Source: Cristatella mucedo (Eukaryota; Bryozoa; Phylactolaemata; Cristatellidae). From it: a stretch of DNA of 64,000 bases. Position 1 is the first letter of the stretch; each line of letters starts with the position of its first letter. Both the position numbers and the translations under genes were made by a program. This document shows positions 54,031-64,000 of the stretch, piece by piece. The notes beneath the pieces are model-generated. The model searched no databases. It had not been told where the DNA came from and was given only the letters and a program-made list of their open reading frames with translations. Where the stretch lies: assembly GCA_009760855.2 (NCBI GenBank), contig WPIO01000007.1, forward strand, positions 1,803,001-1,867,000. The letters are read 5' to 3'.

Positions 54031-55325
54031 CTAGGCCGCCAGCCTATCCAAATCTTGTCGCTAGGTGTATTCTCAACGCCAATAATTACCGGATAAAACA
54101 GCTCCGCTGTGCCTGGAAAACTCCGCCCTGGCTCACTGAAGAACTGCCATCTCCGATTGGCAATAGTTCATGATTCATGTTCAGTGATGGACAGAATACA
54201 TGACATTTTCAAGATCGTTGTGCGTGCTCAGCAATTGGCTCTTTAGAACAGGTAGAGTAGATGTCTCTGCGATCGTCTGCTGCATTCTGTGGTTTAGACG
54301 CTCGTATAGGACAAACGCTTAATTAAATCATTCTTAAAGATCGGTCTTTAGCGAAGAGCAAGTCGGAGAGATTTTGAAATTCATGTTATTAGGTCGAATT
54401 GAACAGCTGTAGGGTGACCAAAAGCTGATTTATGTGATTTCTCATAGTTCGCTTGCCAGTATTGAATGCTTTTTTTCTTGGTTTACTTTAGGCTTCGGCT
54501 GAGCAATTATCAGAGGTTTGAGGATACGAGCTGAAGATTCTAATATTTCGAAAGTATTTGAGTTCTCGGTCGTTCCTGAATATTGATAGCAGCTGGCTTT
54601 AACTGCTGTGCTGCATGGATACTTAGTCTAAAATATAGTAGACATTTGGTGCCTCCTCAATACAAAATGGTCCATTCAATGCAGTGTCAAAAGCTCCAGT
54701 GCAGCTTAGCAAAGTCATAGTTTGACGATATTTTATGACTTCCTTTTTCTCTAAAGTTGCAGCTTGGAGAGGTCATATATCTATGATAGCTTAAAAATTA
54801 GGCTTTCAATAGTATTTCCAGTAAGTAACGATCTGTGCATGCAGATTACCATTTTTCAGAAACCGCTGTCTGGTGGCAGTAAAATTACTTTCTTATCAAT
54901 ATTGATCATGGTGAGGACTCCTCTATTTTTCTCCTATATCTCTCGGCTAGATTGTACGCAATTGACCACCAGATTCTTTTGAAGTGTCTTAGACAAGCCC
55001 GGGTATTACTGGCATAGTTCTTAACTAGATCAGCTGTTATAACTACATCCGTATACCCCCTAAAGTGAAGTACCTCAGGTTTCGGTATTCCGGTATGATT
55101 CTTTTTCTTTTCACCGCTCACTCTCTCCCTTGCTAATTTCATGGCTAACGAAAGTTTTGACTTTTTTTTCAATCGTCACGACACTCAGCTCTACAAAATG
55201 TTCTACTCATCTCAGCCTTGCTCTATATCCTTCATAATTAAGTGTCTTAGAAGCCTGCATTAAGGATGTTTGCTCTTGAACAAGTACTATTTATGCTTAC
55301 TTACTGATTTAATACTGTCGTTGAT
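54031..55325. other. unassigned sequence, 1.3 kb
   Basis: I see no gene, RNA or repeat that I can support. The first 140 bases could be a remnant of a LINE linker. Confidence 0.35.
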
Positions 55326-55329
55326 AATT

Positions 55330-56600
55330 TAATTTCTATTAACCACAAAGTCTTCTTTTTCGAGCACTTTTTATCTCTTCTGGGTAAGGTTGTCACTGCA
55401 CTTCAATAGTTTAGGTCCTATCTCAAAGAGAGACTCTAGATTATTGATGTCAACGGCCTACTCTCAAGCGAGGAACTAATAAAGTACGGTGTACCCCAGG
55501 GGCTTTGTGGCCCGATTCTTTGCACAATTTATATTCCCCCTCTTGCCGATCACAAAGCACAATCTAGCCTTTCGCTTTAATCCTAGTGACACGCAGCTGT
55601 ACCTACACTTTGATCCCTCCCAGCATTCTAGCACGAAGAACTCTCCTAACTCTCTTCTATTGCTGAAATCCGCACTTGGACACCAGTAAAGTTTTCCAAA
55701 TTGGACGACTATAAAACTAACTTACTATTTATGGGCAAACTTAGTGTGACTTGGAGATCAAAAAGCTTGACGCTTAAAATCGGCTCTGCTGGCGTATTAT
55801 CCGTACCATCTTCACGCAATCTGTGTCCTGTTTCAAAACGAACTTTCACAAGACTACTAGACCACCTCCACGGTCAAGCTCACCTACTTTCAGCAATACA
55901 CATTGCCAAAATGAGGGCTTTCTTATACGGGGATGCCATATCAAAATTTGTCCACGCATTTTCAATACTCCGTCTCTACTTCTGTAACTAAAACTTCTGG
56001 CATCTTCCTGCCGGTGCAATCATGCACTTACATTTGGTGCACAAACCTACAGCCTGGATTGTTTGTCGCGAATGTTCTGTTGCACCACTGTTCATCCACT
56101 TGCACTGGATAAACATCAAGCAGTGTATTGACTTCAAGGTTGTGTTACTCATTTTAAGGTCCCTTCATTCTCTGGCTCCAGCCTTCTTATAAGGAATATT
56201 CCTTAACCAGGCTATGCACCGTTCCAGCCGCTCTTATGACTCAAATCGTCTAGCTAAGCATTGAACCTACAGAAGCTCTGCCAGAGACCACCGCGCCTTT
56301 AGTTCGTACGCTTTCAAAGCCTGGAACTCATTCCTGGCCGACGTCACGAGATCCCTGAATGACTTGGCGACAAAAGAAAACCTAAACTGTAGCCGTTTCT
56401 CACAGCATTTTTGCGTCCTTGCGATCTGTCCTTTGTTTGCTTTGTTGGCTGACGCTTCGCAGGCTGCCACTAATAACGTATTTGATAATTTTACTCTGTG
56501 GACGTTACCACTAATAATTTGTTCAGACTTTCTTTGCAACCTACTTAAAGTGCTTAGAAAGAGATTTTATCATTATGATTATGTATGACCACTAGCTTTC
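55330..56600 (+). mobile_element. LINE-B copy, sense, degraded
   Basis: Starts in the reverse transcriptase with a YGVPQGLCGPILC-like block (55480-55520) and continues through a DTQLYLHFDPS block and a LLFMGK block. It ends with the C-terminal region and a truncated 3' end near 56600. The YADD motif reads as Asn-Pro-Ser-Asp-like, so the catalytic pair is lost. Confidence 0.75.
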
Positions 56601-56849
56601 TAAAGTTTAATAATGATAATACCAAACTAATAATGGTTAGGCTAGTTTAATGTCACTCACGAGTTGGCAGACATCTCCCTCAAGATTGGCCCTTCAAGAG
56701 TCACTCGCGTGACGTCTGCCCGAATCTTTTCATGCAGTTCCAGAGCGAATTCTCGTTTGATAACACACTGCCTCCTCTGCGAAGTATGCATAGTTTTAGC
56801 GGACGAATATATTCAAAATAGGGGCCTGCTCAGACAAGATTACGAAAAC

Positions 56850-57047
56850 TGAAATAGTTCAGGCATTGTCTAGATCACGTCTAGATTACCGCAATGCTCT
56901 TGTCGCTCATGACTCCTGGTCTGTACCCAAAGCGTCTGCAGCTGGTTCAAAAGGCAATAGCTTCTCTGGTCTTTGGTCAAAGGTGTTGCTCCAAAGTCGC
57001 ACTCAGTCCGCCTAAGCGTCTATTAAGCGTCGAATCGCCTTCAAAAG

Positions 57048-57086
<39 letters not shown>

Positions 57087-57091
57087 CTCTA

Positions 57092-57140
<49 letters not shown>

Positions 57141-57300
57141 CATACACGTAGCTTCATTCGCTCGCCACTTGACCTGTCTGACCTCTTTGCTGCTCCAAAG
57201 ATCTCCTGTACTGCTTGCACCTCAGTTGCCAATTAGCTCACCGTTTCTCATACTAAGTTAGCATCTTTTACTAATCGGGCCGTGAGTTCATATATTTCGA
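56850..57300 (+). mobile_element. LINE-B fragment with (CT)n expansion
   Basis: Sense remains of the segment SRSRLDYRNALVA and KRLQLVQKAIASLVFG lead into a ct-repeat array and the C-terminal part. The array replaces part of the LINE coding sequence. Confidence 0.65.
57050..57138. repeat. (CT)n/(CTAT)n microsatellite
   Basis: About 40 ct units interrupted by ctatctat words. The Ser-Leu repeat frame across it is not a gene. Confidence 0.95.
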
Positions 57301-57399
57301 AAGCATGGATGTAATGACAATTCACGTCGTAATCGCTTGGGATCGTATAGTGGGCAGCATAATTTTTCGTATTCAGCCGAATAGTAGCTGACTGACAGA

Positions 57400-58235
57400 T
57401 TAGGATAATAGCAATAATAATAATTATTATACATTGTATAGTGACCTTAAATAATATAATCTCTGTCTTGAAACTTTGAAGATGCTGCATATAAAGCATT
57501 ACTATATGTTTGATGGTAACATTCGCAAGCAACAGGCATAGTGTAAGCACGATTGCATGCACACGAAGGACGAATGACAAAGACCCATCAAATGGTGTAA
57601 CACAAGTGGGCCTTTTAAGCTTCTTTTTACAAGTCGTCGTATCAAGGAACGTTGTGACGTGCATCAGTAGTGAGTTCCAGGCTTTGGGAGCATAGGAAGT
57701 AAAGGCTCGGTCTTCAATGGTTTCGAGGTTCCAACAAGATATGGCCAAATGATACGAGTAAAAACAACAACAGGTTGTACTATTCTTCGCCTGGTGAGGA
57801 GTTGTTCTAATAGGTTAGCTGGAGCCAGAAAATGAAGAGATCTAAAATTAAGTTTCAGAACCTATAATCCTATGCGCTGCTTTATTTGGAGCCAGTTCAG
57901 GTCGCCGAGAAGTGGCTTGATGTGAGCATTGCGACGCTCACGACAGAAAAGCCGTGCTTCGCGGAGTTTTGCATCGGCTGTAAGCGCTTGATTACACAGG
58001 CCGGTAGACCAGCAAGCAGTGAGTTATAGAAGTCAAGACGGTATTTCACAGATGCACGTGCTAATTTAGATGTGGTATCTCTGCTTAAACAAACCGGAAT
58101 TTTAGCAACGTTATGTAGCTTAAAGTAGGCAGACGACTGCGGAGCTGATGTGGTCGTCTAATTAAAGGTCACTTTGGAATATGACACCTAGATTCAACCG
58201 GATTCAACCGTGCAGACTCAATCGGAACTTTAGTT
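57400..58235 (-). mobile_element. LINE-B copy, antisense, diverged
   Basis: An aat-like tail near 57408-57435, a decayed hairpin, 3' UTR and C-terminal region (frame 57248-57748 with SYAPKAWNSLL) are followed by the thumb region to about 58235. It is more diverged than other LINE-B copies and may be a subfamily. Confidence 0.7.
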
Positions 58236-58239
58236 GAAA

Positions 58240-59975
58240 ATTTACGGTTGACTCCAGTTTATGTCGTTATAAGATGTTTATACCATTGGCTGCGATTCAT
58301 CAATGGCAACCCGTGACGGCCACAATAAGCAAATTATGCATGCTTATGTGCAGCCAATGTTTTGCCTAGCCGATGTCGAGCAAATCAGGTGTCATGCTCT
58401 TTCACAGCATGCGTAAATCGATTTGTGTAAGACGAATTAATCTGGGTAGTATTTTGCAGCCATGTGTGAGCTTCTATGACTGTCAGAACTGCTCTTAAAA
58501 CGAAATTTAAGAAAGCTCAGGTTGAGCTCATTTCCAATCGGGAAAACCGAGATTATTCATGCCATGGGCGTACTCTATTCAAAGGAATACCTACGTCGGC
58601 GACAGAGAACAACTATAACTTTTGGAAAACATTATATTATACTATTTTTTTCAGAGAAACCTGACCTCCTTGAAATTTTAACTAAGGAGCATCTTAACAA
58701 CGAACAACCATCTAGCACCTGCTTAGAGACAGTCAGTCGGTTTGAAGGCAGCACTCAGGAATGAGCTTGCCATTGCTCTCCTGGTGCGGACAAGGTGGAT
58801 AGTATATCTCATGCGGGTTTCTTTCAGTGCCCAGCATTAAGAAGAATAAGCAAGTGCCTTGCAAGTCAAGAGGGCCGGGCAGGAGCTTTCGAGGAGATAC
58901 TTTTTCTCCTCCCACTGTCACTGCCCCTACCCTGCATGGTCCTCTTCCTTTTTCTACTGCCAGTGCTTCTACAGCTCACATCGTATAGCGATAGATCGAC
59001 AAAATTGTGCTGCCTTGTAAAGCTCCTTGCATGGCCAAACTAGCCGCCGAAGAGCCGAGATCGGAGATCAGTTGTTTTATGTAGACAGCCACACAGAATG
59101 GTGCTAGGTACAGCAAAGAGGAGAAGGACACCACAGTGAATGACAGATTTCCACCTAAGTCTTCCAGACGACTAGAAACGGCGTCAGAAGGAGCCTTAAC
59201 AGGAGCCTCTTTACTTTTTGTATCAGAATTCCTGCGAGCTAAACCACCTTTGCCAGCCACGCGTTCCTTTGAACCAACACCATCCACGAGTGTTAACCAG
59301 CTTGCGGCTGAACAATGCCACCAGTGCTGTGCAGTGGCTTGGTTTTGTAAGCGTCTATTTCAATATCGCACGTGGTGTAAACTAGGCTGTTGAAGGAGCT
59401 CTGTGATTTTCTGGCAGCTTTAGCGCATTGAGCTGATGCACTCTCATGTCTCATTGGCTAATAGAGAACGGTGAGTGAGCGGCTGCACATTTCTATCGCG
59501 GTCACTTGACATCTGCAGCTTGACATCTGCAGTCGCATATGTGCTACTAATATCTGCATACGCAGCTGCTTCAACGGGTGGGCTGAATCGCCTTTTTTGA
59601 AGGCGAATGATGCCAAATTAAATGCAGCTAACTGCTTAATTTTATTCTGCACGTTAGATTTACTGCAATGCAACTTTTGCTTGCATTTCAAATGATAAAT
59701 GCTTTCCGTAGAACTCTTCCGTCCACCAAGCCTGAGTTGGTCAATTATTCGCATTCGAGAAACTATTGAACATCAGCTGTACGGTACAGCGAAAATCTGA
59801 ATTCCGCTGCGGCTACTATAATTAACCGCTTTCACTTTGCATCACTCAAGTCTCAGCTGTGAAAGTATGTGCTCTCCTCATGTGTTCCAGCGCCAAGGAA
59901 AAACTTGTCTTCTTTATTATTCACTTTGTATTGGTTACCTGCGTATGATTCCGTCTACATAGGGATCCTACCTGA
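58240..59975. other. unassigned sequence with a possible exon
   Basis: No repeat is recognised. The one notable frame is minus strand 58976-59287, described separately. Two direct copies of ttgacatctgcag lie at about 59505-59531. Confidence 0.35.
58976..59287 (-). CDS. hypothetical frame, possible membrane-protein exon
   Basis: The frame is open for at least 103 codons and upstream of that to about 59360. It has a Ser/Lys/Asp-rich stretch followed by a probable membrane segment (VSFSSLLYLAPFCVAVYI) and a second mildly hydrophobic stretch. A donor-like gat|gtgagc falls 9 bases before the stop codon, which would suit an internal exon, but I see no convincing acceptor. I do not recognise a family, so this may be chance. 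Confidence 0.2.
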   Translation of the reverse strand: MDGVGSKERVAGKGGLARRNSDTKSKEAPVKAPSDAVSSRLEDLGGNLSFTVVSFSSLLYLAPFCVAVYIKQLISDLGSSAASLAMQGALQGSTILSIYRYTM

Positions 59976-60140
59976 GCCGTGATGGCTCACTGGGTAAGGC
60001 GGTAGCTTTTCACCACATCGGTCACGCGGTCATTGGTTTGGATCTTGCCGTTCGTGATCCTTTATTTCCTGCTTCAAGCGGTGGTGATAGCCTTTAAGGC
60101 TCTTCTGCCGCTATTCATAAAGAGGCTGCTAAATCAGCTA
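59976..60140 (+). repeat. tRNA-derived SINE
   Basis: Head gccgtgatggctcactgggt, a damaged B box (cattggtttggatcttgcc), then the shared body and 3' module ending gctgctaaatcagc. Confidence 0.8.
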
Positions 60141-62918
60141 ATATTTTTTTATCAGTCCGGTGTGTCTTGTGAGCTCTCGAGTGCTTGTCTGAGCACAATG
60201 AGAGCGTGTTTTCGCAGGGTTGTCCGAGCGGGATTCCGCCCGCTCCTCGCTTTCACTCTTCGTCAATGTTGGAGCCAAGAGTGCAATCCAGGGGGAAAGA
60301 CCATTAGAAAATGTATATACGGTAAGACCAGCAAATAATGAATACTATAGTGCAAAATAATAAGCTTTATTTGACACGAACTCGGCCATTGTCTCTGTCC
60401 TTGAGCCTTATTTTGTATCTGCTATTCTTAGTCTGAATTGGCAAGATTCCTTTCAAGCATATAGTAAGTTTTCAGATACAGATTTAGTTCTCTGAGGCTT
60501 ATATACACTTTCTTAGCTATAGTTGTTATCACTCAGATTGGCTCGATTTAAGGCCCACGAGTTAGCATTAGCAACACGCTACCAGCATCAGACTTCTAAC
60601 TCGAACGTAAGAGGAGTGCAGATGAGTCAGGCTTTGACCTGTAAACGCTTTCGAGATAAGATCCAACTTCCTCTTCGTGAATATTCCTCCGTGTAGGATC
60701 GAATTTCAGTTTTTCGATCGAATTCGTCAAAGGTAGTACTGACTTCTATTGAGACGCCCCAGCGTGTCTGAGTTTCTTAAGCAGTTTAAGCAGGATGTAG
60801 ATTATAGTTATCTACTTTTAGACTCTTTATAGTGCAGAAAATGTGTTCAAGTGATATAAGCAGTGACCATTCGATGGCTGTGGAAGAGCATACAGTTGCA
60901 AGTTTCCACGGGGGCAACAGCTATTTTTTCGCAGGGAACGCAAAGAACGATGGCAGTGCGAAAAATCTAATCTGCACTCAAATCTAATTAAGTTGGCTCA
61001 GATCAGAATCTACATAACCTCACAATATTCCATATCATCTATAAGTGCAACGAAGAAGGTGAGTTTTCCCATCCTAACGTATAAATCCTAATCCTTCCGT
61101 AGAGACTGGGATTTAAATGAGCATGTTCACACTCGGTGTTGAAGCAGCTGCTGCTTCGCGATCGCTCTCGTAGCGCACGAGAGAATCCGCGATTCCCCAA
61201 TGACTCCACGCTCTGAATTTCCCCAGCAGCCAAGATCACGTATTCCACACAGCTATTCCAAATTCTGAGTAGCACTTACATGATTATTCCCTGATGCGAT
61301 ATCTAGAGGAGTCTGGAAATCTGTGAAATTAAACGTATGTCAATGTCATGCCTTGCGACTGATCCAAAGCTCGGTATCGTGGCTGACCTGTCATGAGTAT
61401 TACAACTGCCATTTACGCGATGTCTCTGATTTGCAGTAGATGCCCGTCAAGCAACATGTCAACTCCAAATACCTGTCGATTAAACTTTGGTCCCGTCATG
61501 CTCTATTTTTCCAGCTTGCCTATTTTAAATAAGCCTCACCATCAGCCCTCCCTAGGGTCGCAGCTCCTCAGGCTCTCTGGTCGCTTAGCTGTTCCTCTGA
61601 CCGTCATTTCTAAGGGGATACCACGCCTTCATTTGCCTCACACCTCAAGCCTCGGAGTCTGGCCAAATGAATGGAGTCACAATATTGTCGCACTTGATGA
61701 CATCTGAATCAAAACTACAAAAATCGACTGATCAATAACTGATTCGTCAGGAACGTCCTCAGTGTGCTAATGAATGCTGCAGGCCATTTTGAAAAATATC
61801 TAGTTCTCTGTCGTTACAATAGGAAGAGATCTATCTTCAGTGTTATGATGAGCACCTGCGTTGTGAGCCTTGATTTGACTAAGTGAGGAGAAGAGCAACG
61901 ACGACATTTGACTACACGAGGCTCGCTACCGATAGCCAAGCACATCTTTTTGCTGTCCTTCGTGGGTACTTGTCAGCAGTTCCTGAGTTTGAGCTTCAAT
62001 GAGCTCACTTGTTGCTTGTCGCTTGAAATTCATTCCTTAGCAGCTGAATGCTTCTGATTGCGGTGCTAAATCACTATAAAAAAAACTCCTTATGTTGATG
62101 CTTACCTGAGATCCATCGTTCTTTTACATTTTCAAGCAGTACTGATTGCATAGATCCACTCAAATATAAATTTAAAATCAACTAATTCATAAAGATACAT
62201 GTTTAACTTGCCTTAAAGTAAAAGATGATACGATTTATAAGCTCAGTGAATTTGCTTGTTGCGCAAAACCATATTTTGGATCGAATTTTTAAGCAACTTA
62301 ATAATTGTCAACCTAAATTGCACAATTTGGTGACTTTATACGACATTGGAAGATTAAACAATTTGTGGCTCTAGTGCGTTTTGAAGCTACTCAGAGTAGC
62401 CACTAAGGTGCTCATTTCAAGCCGTATCCTTCTAAGATAAAATCCTCGCATAAGCGACAGTGCATATCTGCATCGGTCTCTGTCAAATTCAAACATTTTC
62501 GCCAAGAATTTATACTAATTTTAATTTTATGCGTGTCGTGTTTTTTCTTCAATTTGAAAGTACAGAGCTGATGAATTCCGTCTGTAGTTAGATTTACGTA
62601 ACTTTTATAACTTTGCATTGAGCTCAGACAATCGCGAAACCTCTAGTTTTCCGATTTGCTGCTACAGGAAATGAGCTGTGGTGACTCCAAATTACCGATC
62701 TCAACACGTGAATTCTTGCTTCGGTTTGAATTAACCAGTTGGTATGCTCATTCCTAATCCAGGTGTACTTTCTGTCTGCTTTCGGTGGACTAAGGCATCC
62801 ACCAGGTTTTGTGAGCCTCTCGCCTATACGACGACCTTCCTATTCGTTCAGGATTTATATTTTACTGCCTATGTGTATGTAAGTGACTTGTCAAAATCAC
62901 ATTCCATAATAATCGATT
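60141..62918. other. unassigned sequence, 2.8 kb
   Basis: No gene or element is recognised. A + strand frame at 61393-61707 has 104 codons with a weak resemblance to the end of LINE polyproteins (WPNEW-like block near 61660) that I do not trust. Confidence 0.35.
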
Positions 62919-63040
62919 GGCAGCCATATGCATTTGAAGATGCATTTTTACCATCATTTCTGAACAAATAAATGAACGTCAGGCAGCCATGCGCATTTGA
63001 AGATGCAACTACCCCATCATTTTAGAACATACAAAAGCAT
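62919..63040. repeat. tandem duplication, 63-bp unit
   Basis: ggcagccatatgcatttgaa at 62919 recurs as ggcagccatgcgcatttgaa at 62982, and similarity runs for most of the unit (gatgca, ccatcattt, gaaca). Two units are visible. Confidence 0.75.
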
Positions 63041-63179
63041 CATTCTTAAGATAGTTCATGCACTATGCTTACTTATTAAAACTCCTTTCCGCCAATAGGT
63101 CAAATTTTTGGCTTAAGACGTCGCTCACGTTAGCTTCAACAAAGATGTAACAGCATACAACAAGGCTGTGTTAACTTGC

Positions 63180-63320
63180 AGATAGGCTGATTTAAATGGC
63201 CCGTTTCTATAGCGGCAAAAGAGATTTAGTGGTTTTCACCCTCGCTCGGATTAGGCAATGCAGGATCTCCGGCCGTTTTACTCTTGGCTGCGAAGCACGA
63301 GCACCTTAACCATGCTGGTT
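63180..63320 (-). repeat. tRNA-derived SINE, minus strand
   Basis: On the minus strand it has an A-box-like agcatggttaaggtgctc, a B-box-like cggagatcctgc, and the shared 3' module (ctcttttgccgctatag and aaatcagcc). Confidence 0.6.
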
Positions 63321-63321
63321 T

Positions 63322-63430
63322 TGCCGAATGGTTAAGGTGCATTCCGTTAACGATCGGGGCAGAGGGTTGAATGTGTGTGATTACCAACGTCATAGGCTCG
63401 AGCCCCGCGGCACATGTGAAGCGCATACAT
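63322..63430 (+). repeat. tRNA-like SINE head, plus strand
   Basis: A tRNA-like head with A box gccgaatggttaaggtgc and B box ggctcgagccccgc, separated by an unusually long middle, as in tRNAs with a long variable arm. No 3' module follows. With the neighbouring minus-strand SINE it forms a head-to-head pair. Confidence 0.5.
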
Positions 63431-64000
63431 AGAGAATAGAGAATAGGTTCCCTTAGGGTGCCATACAGATGAATGACCTCTTTAACCCATGGAAAAAGCC
63501 CAGGGCATGTATAGGCCTTGTGGAGCCCGGACTAATTGATCGCTTAGTTACCACCGTCGGTTCGCAGTGCTTGTCAGATTTCCAGGTCGATCACTCTCGT
63601 GCGCATTTATTTTTTCTCCTGTATTTCAAAAGCTTGACCTTTGCTGCAGGCAAACAAGGCAATCTCCAGAAGGAGCGCGGCCATCAAATTTAAAATACAT
63701 CAATGCTACCAATATGAAATTTCCCTGAGACAAAACGTCTCATTTGGGTTATTTCTGGCTGCTGGCAACGTCAGCACCTCCACCAGCAAATTGACGGTGG
63801 AAGCCGCAGATCATGTTTCTCACTGTCAGATACGGTCTGGCCGGTGTGGGTTGACAGCCATGGTGAATCTCATTTTCTGTGCTGACAAGCCGGTTCGTGC
63901 CGAGGAGCAGCTGTGGCTACCACCTTAAGACTTTCTCTTTCCGTTAGCAGGTTTCTTTACCTTGGTGTGAGCCATAATATCCCAAGACTGAAAGCAGATA
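63431..64000. other. unassigned sequence at window end
   Basis: No gene or repeat is recognised. The frames at 63469-63693 and 63641-63928 have no domain. Confidence 0.35.

Noticed and set aside
56894-57151. Ser-Leu repeat frame
   Set aside because: It is the (CT)n microsatellite read in frame after a LINE-B remnant.

Overview
The window is animal nuclear DNA, probably from an invertebrate. The evidence is one intron-split gene with GT-AG junctions, a CpG-rich first-exon region, many 5'-truncated non-LTR retrotransposons, tRNA-derived SINEs, a hAT transposon and a decayed Polinton/Maverick (adintovirus-type) insertion. There are no operons or bacterial features. I cannot name the species from the sequence.

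The one host gene I can reconstruct is an extracellular-type alpha-carbonic anhydrase on the + strand. Its exons lie at 21710-21779 (signal peptide, start codon uncertain), 22032-22061, 32954-33121, 34628-34773, 36781-36879, 37011-37083, 41964-42133 and 46129-46359. All phases agree, giving 305 codons plus stop from the second exon on. The zinc ligands and the Cys pair typical of secreted forms are present. The gene spans about 24.6 kb because its introns hold LINEs, SINEs and microsatellites. Its first exons lie in a CpG-rich block (21120-22060).

Layout. 1-640 is GC-rich with a 21-bp minisatellite. 1083-2015 is an old LINE-A copy. 3640-9430 is an AT-rich Polinton fossil: packaging ATPase, DUF5679 zinc ribbon, adenain-like protease, phospholipase-A2 core protein, HNH-AP2 endonuclease, fibre-like gene and several unknown genes, all broken. 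10540-12257 is LINE-B, cut by a 3.4-kb hAT element (12258-15692) with terminal inverted repeats and a probable 8-bp target duplication. 15876-21105 holds a SINE, a small LINE-A copy, largely unassigned sequence, a long (TA)n array and a LINE-B 3' end. 21120-46540 is the carbonic anhydrase gene with its repeats, including a full-length 3.5-kb LINE-A at 28505-31996. 46870-58230 is almost entirely LINE-A and LINE-B copies, several nested. 58260-64000 has SINEs, a tandem duplication and unassigned DNA.

Two LINE families dominate. LINE-A (CR1/L2-like, endonuclease plus reverse transcriptase, ACATT-type tail) has copies with clean 7-8 bp target duplications and was active more recently. LINE-B (L2-like, hairpin 3' end with an ATT tail) is more decayed, is interrupted by LINE-A and is next to the hAT insertion. 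The SINEs share one 3' module but differ in their tRNA-like heads.
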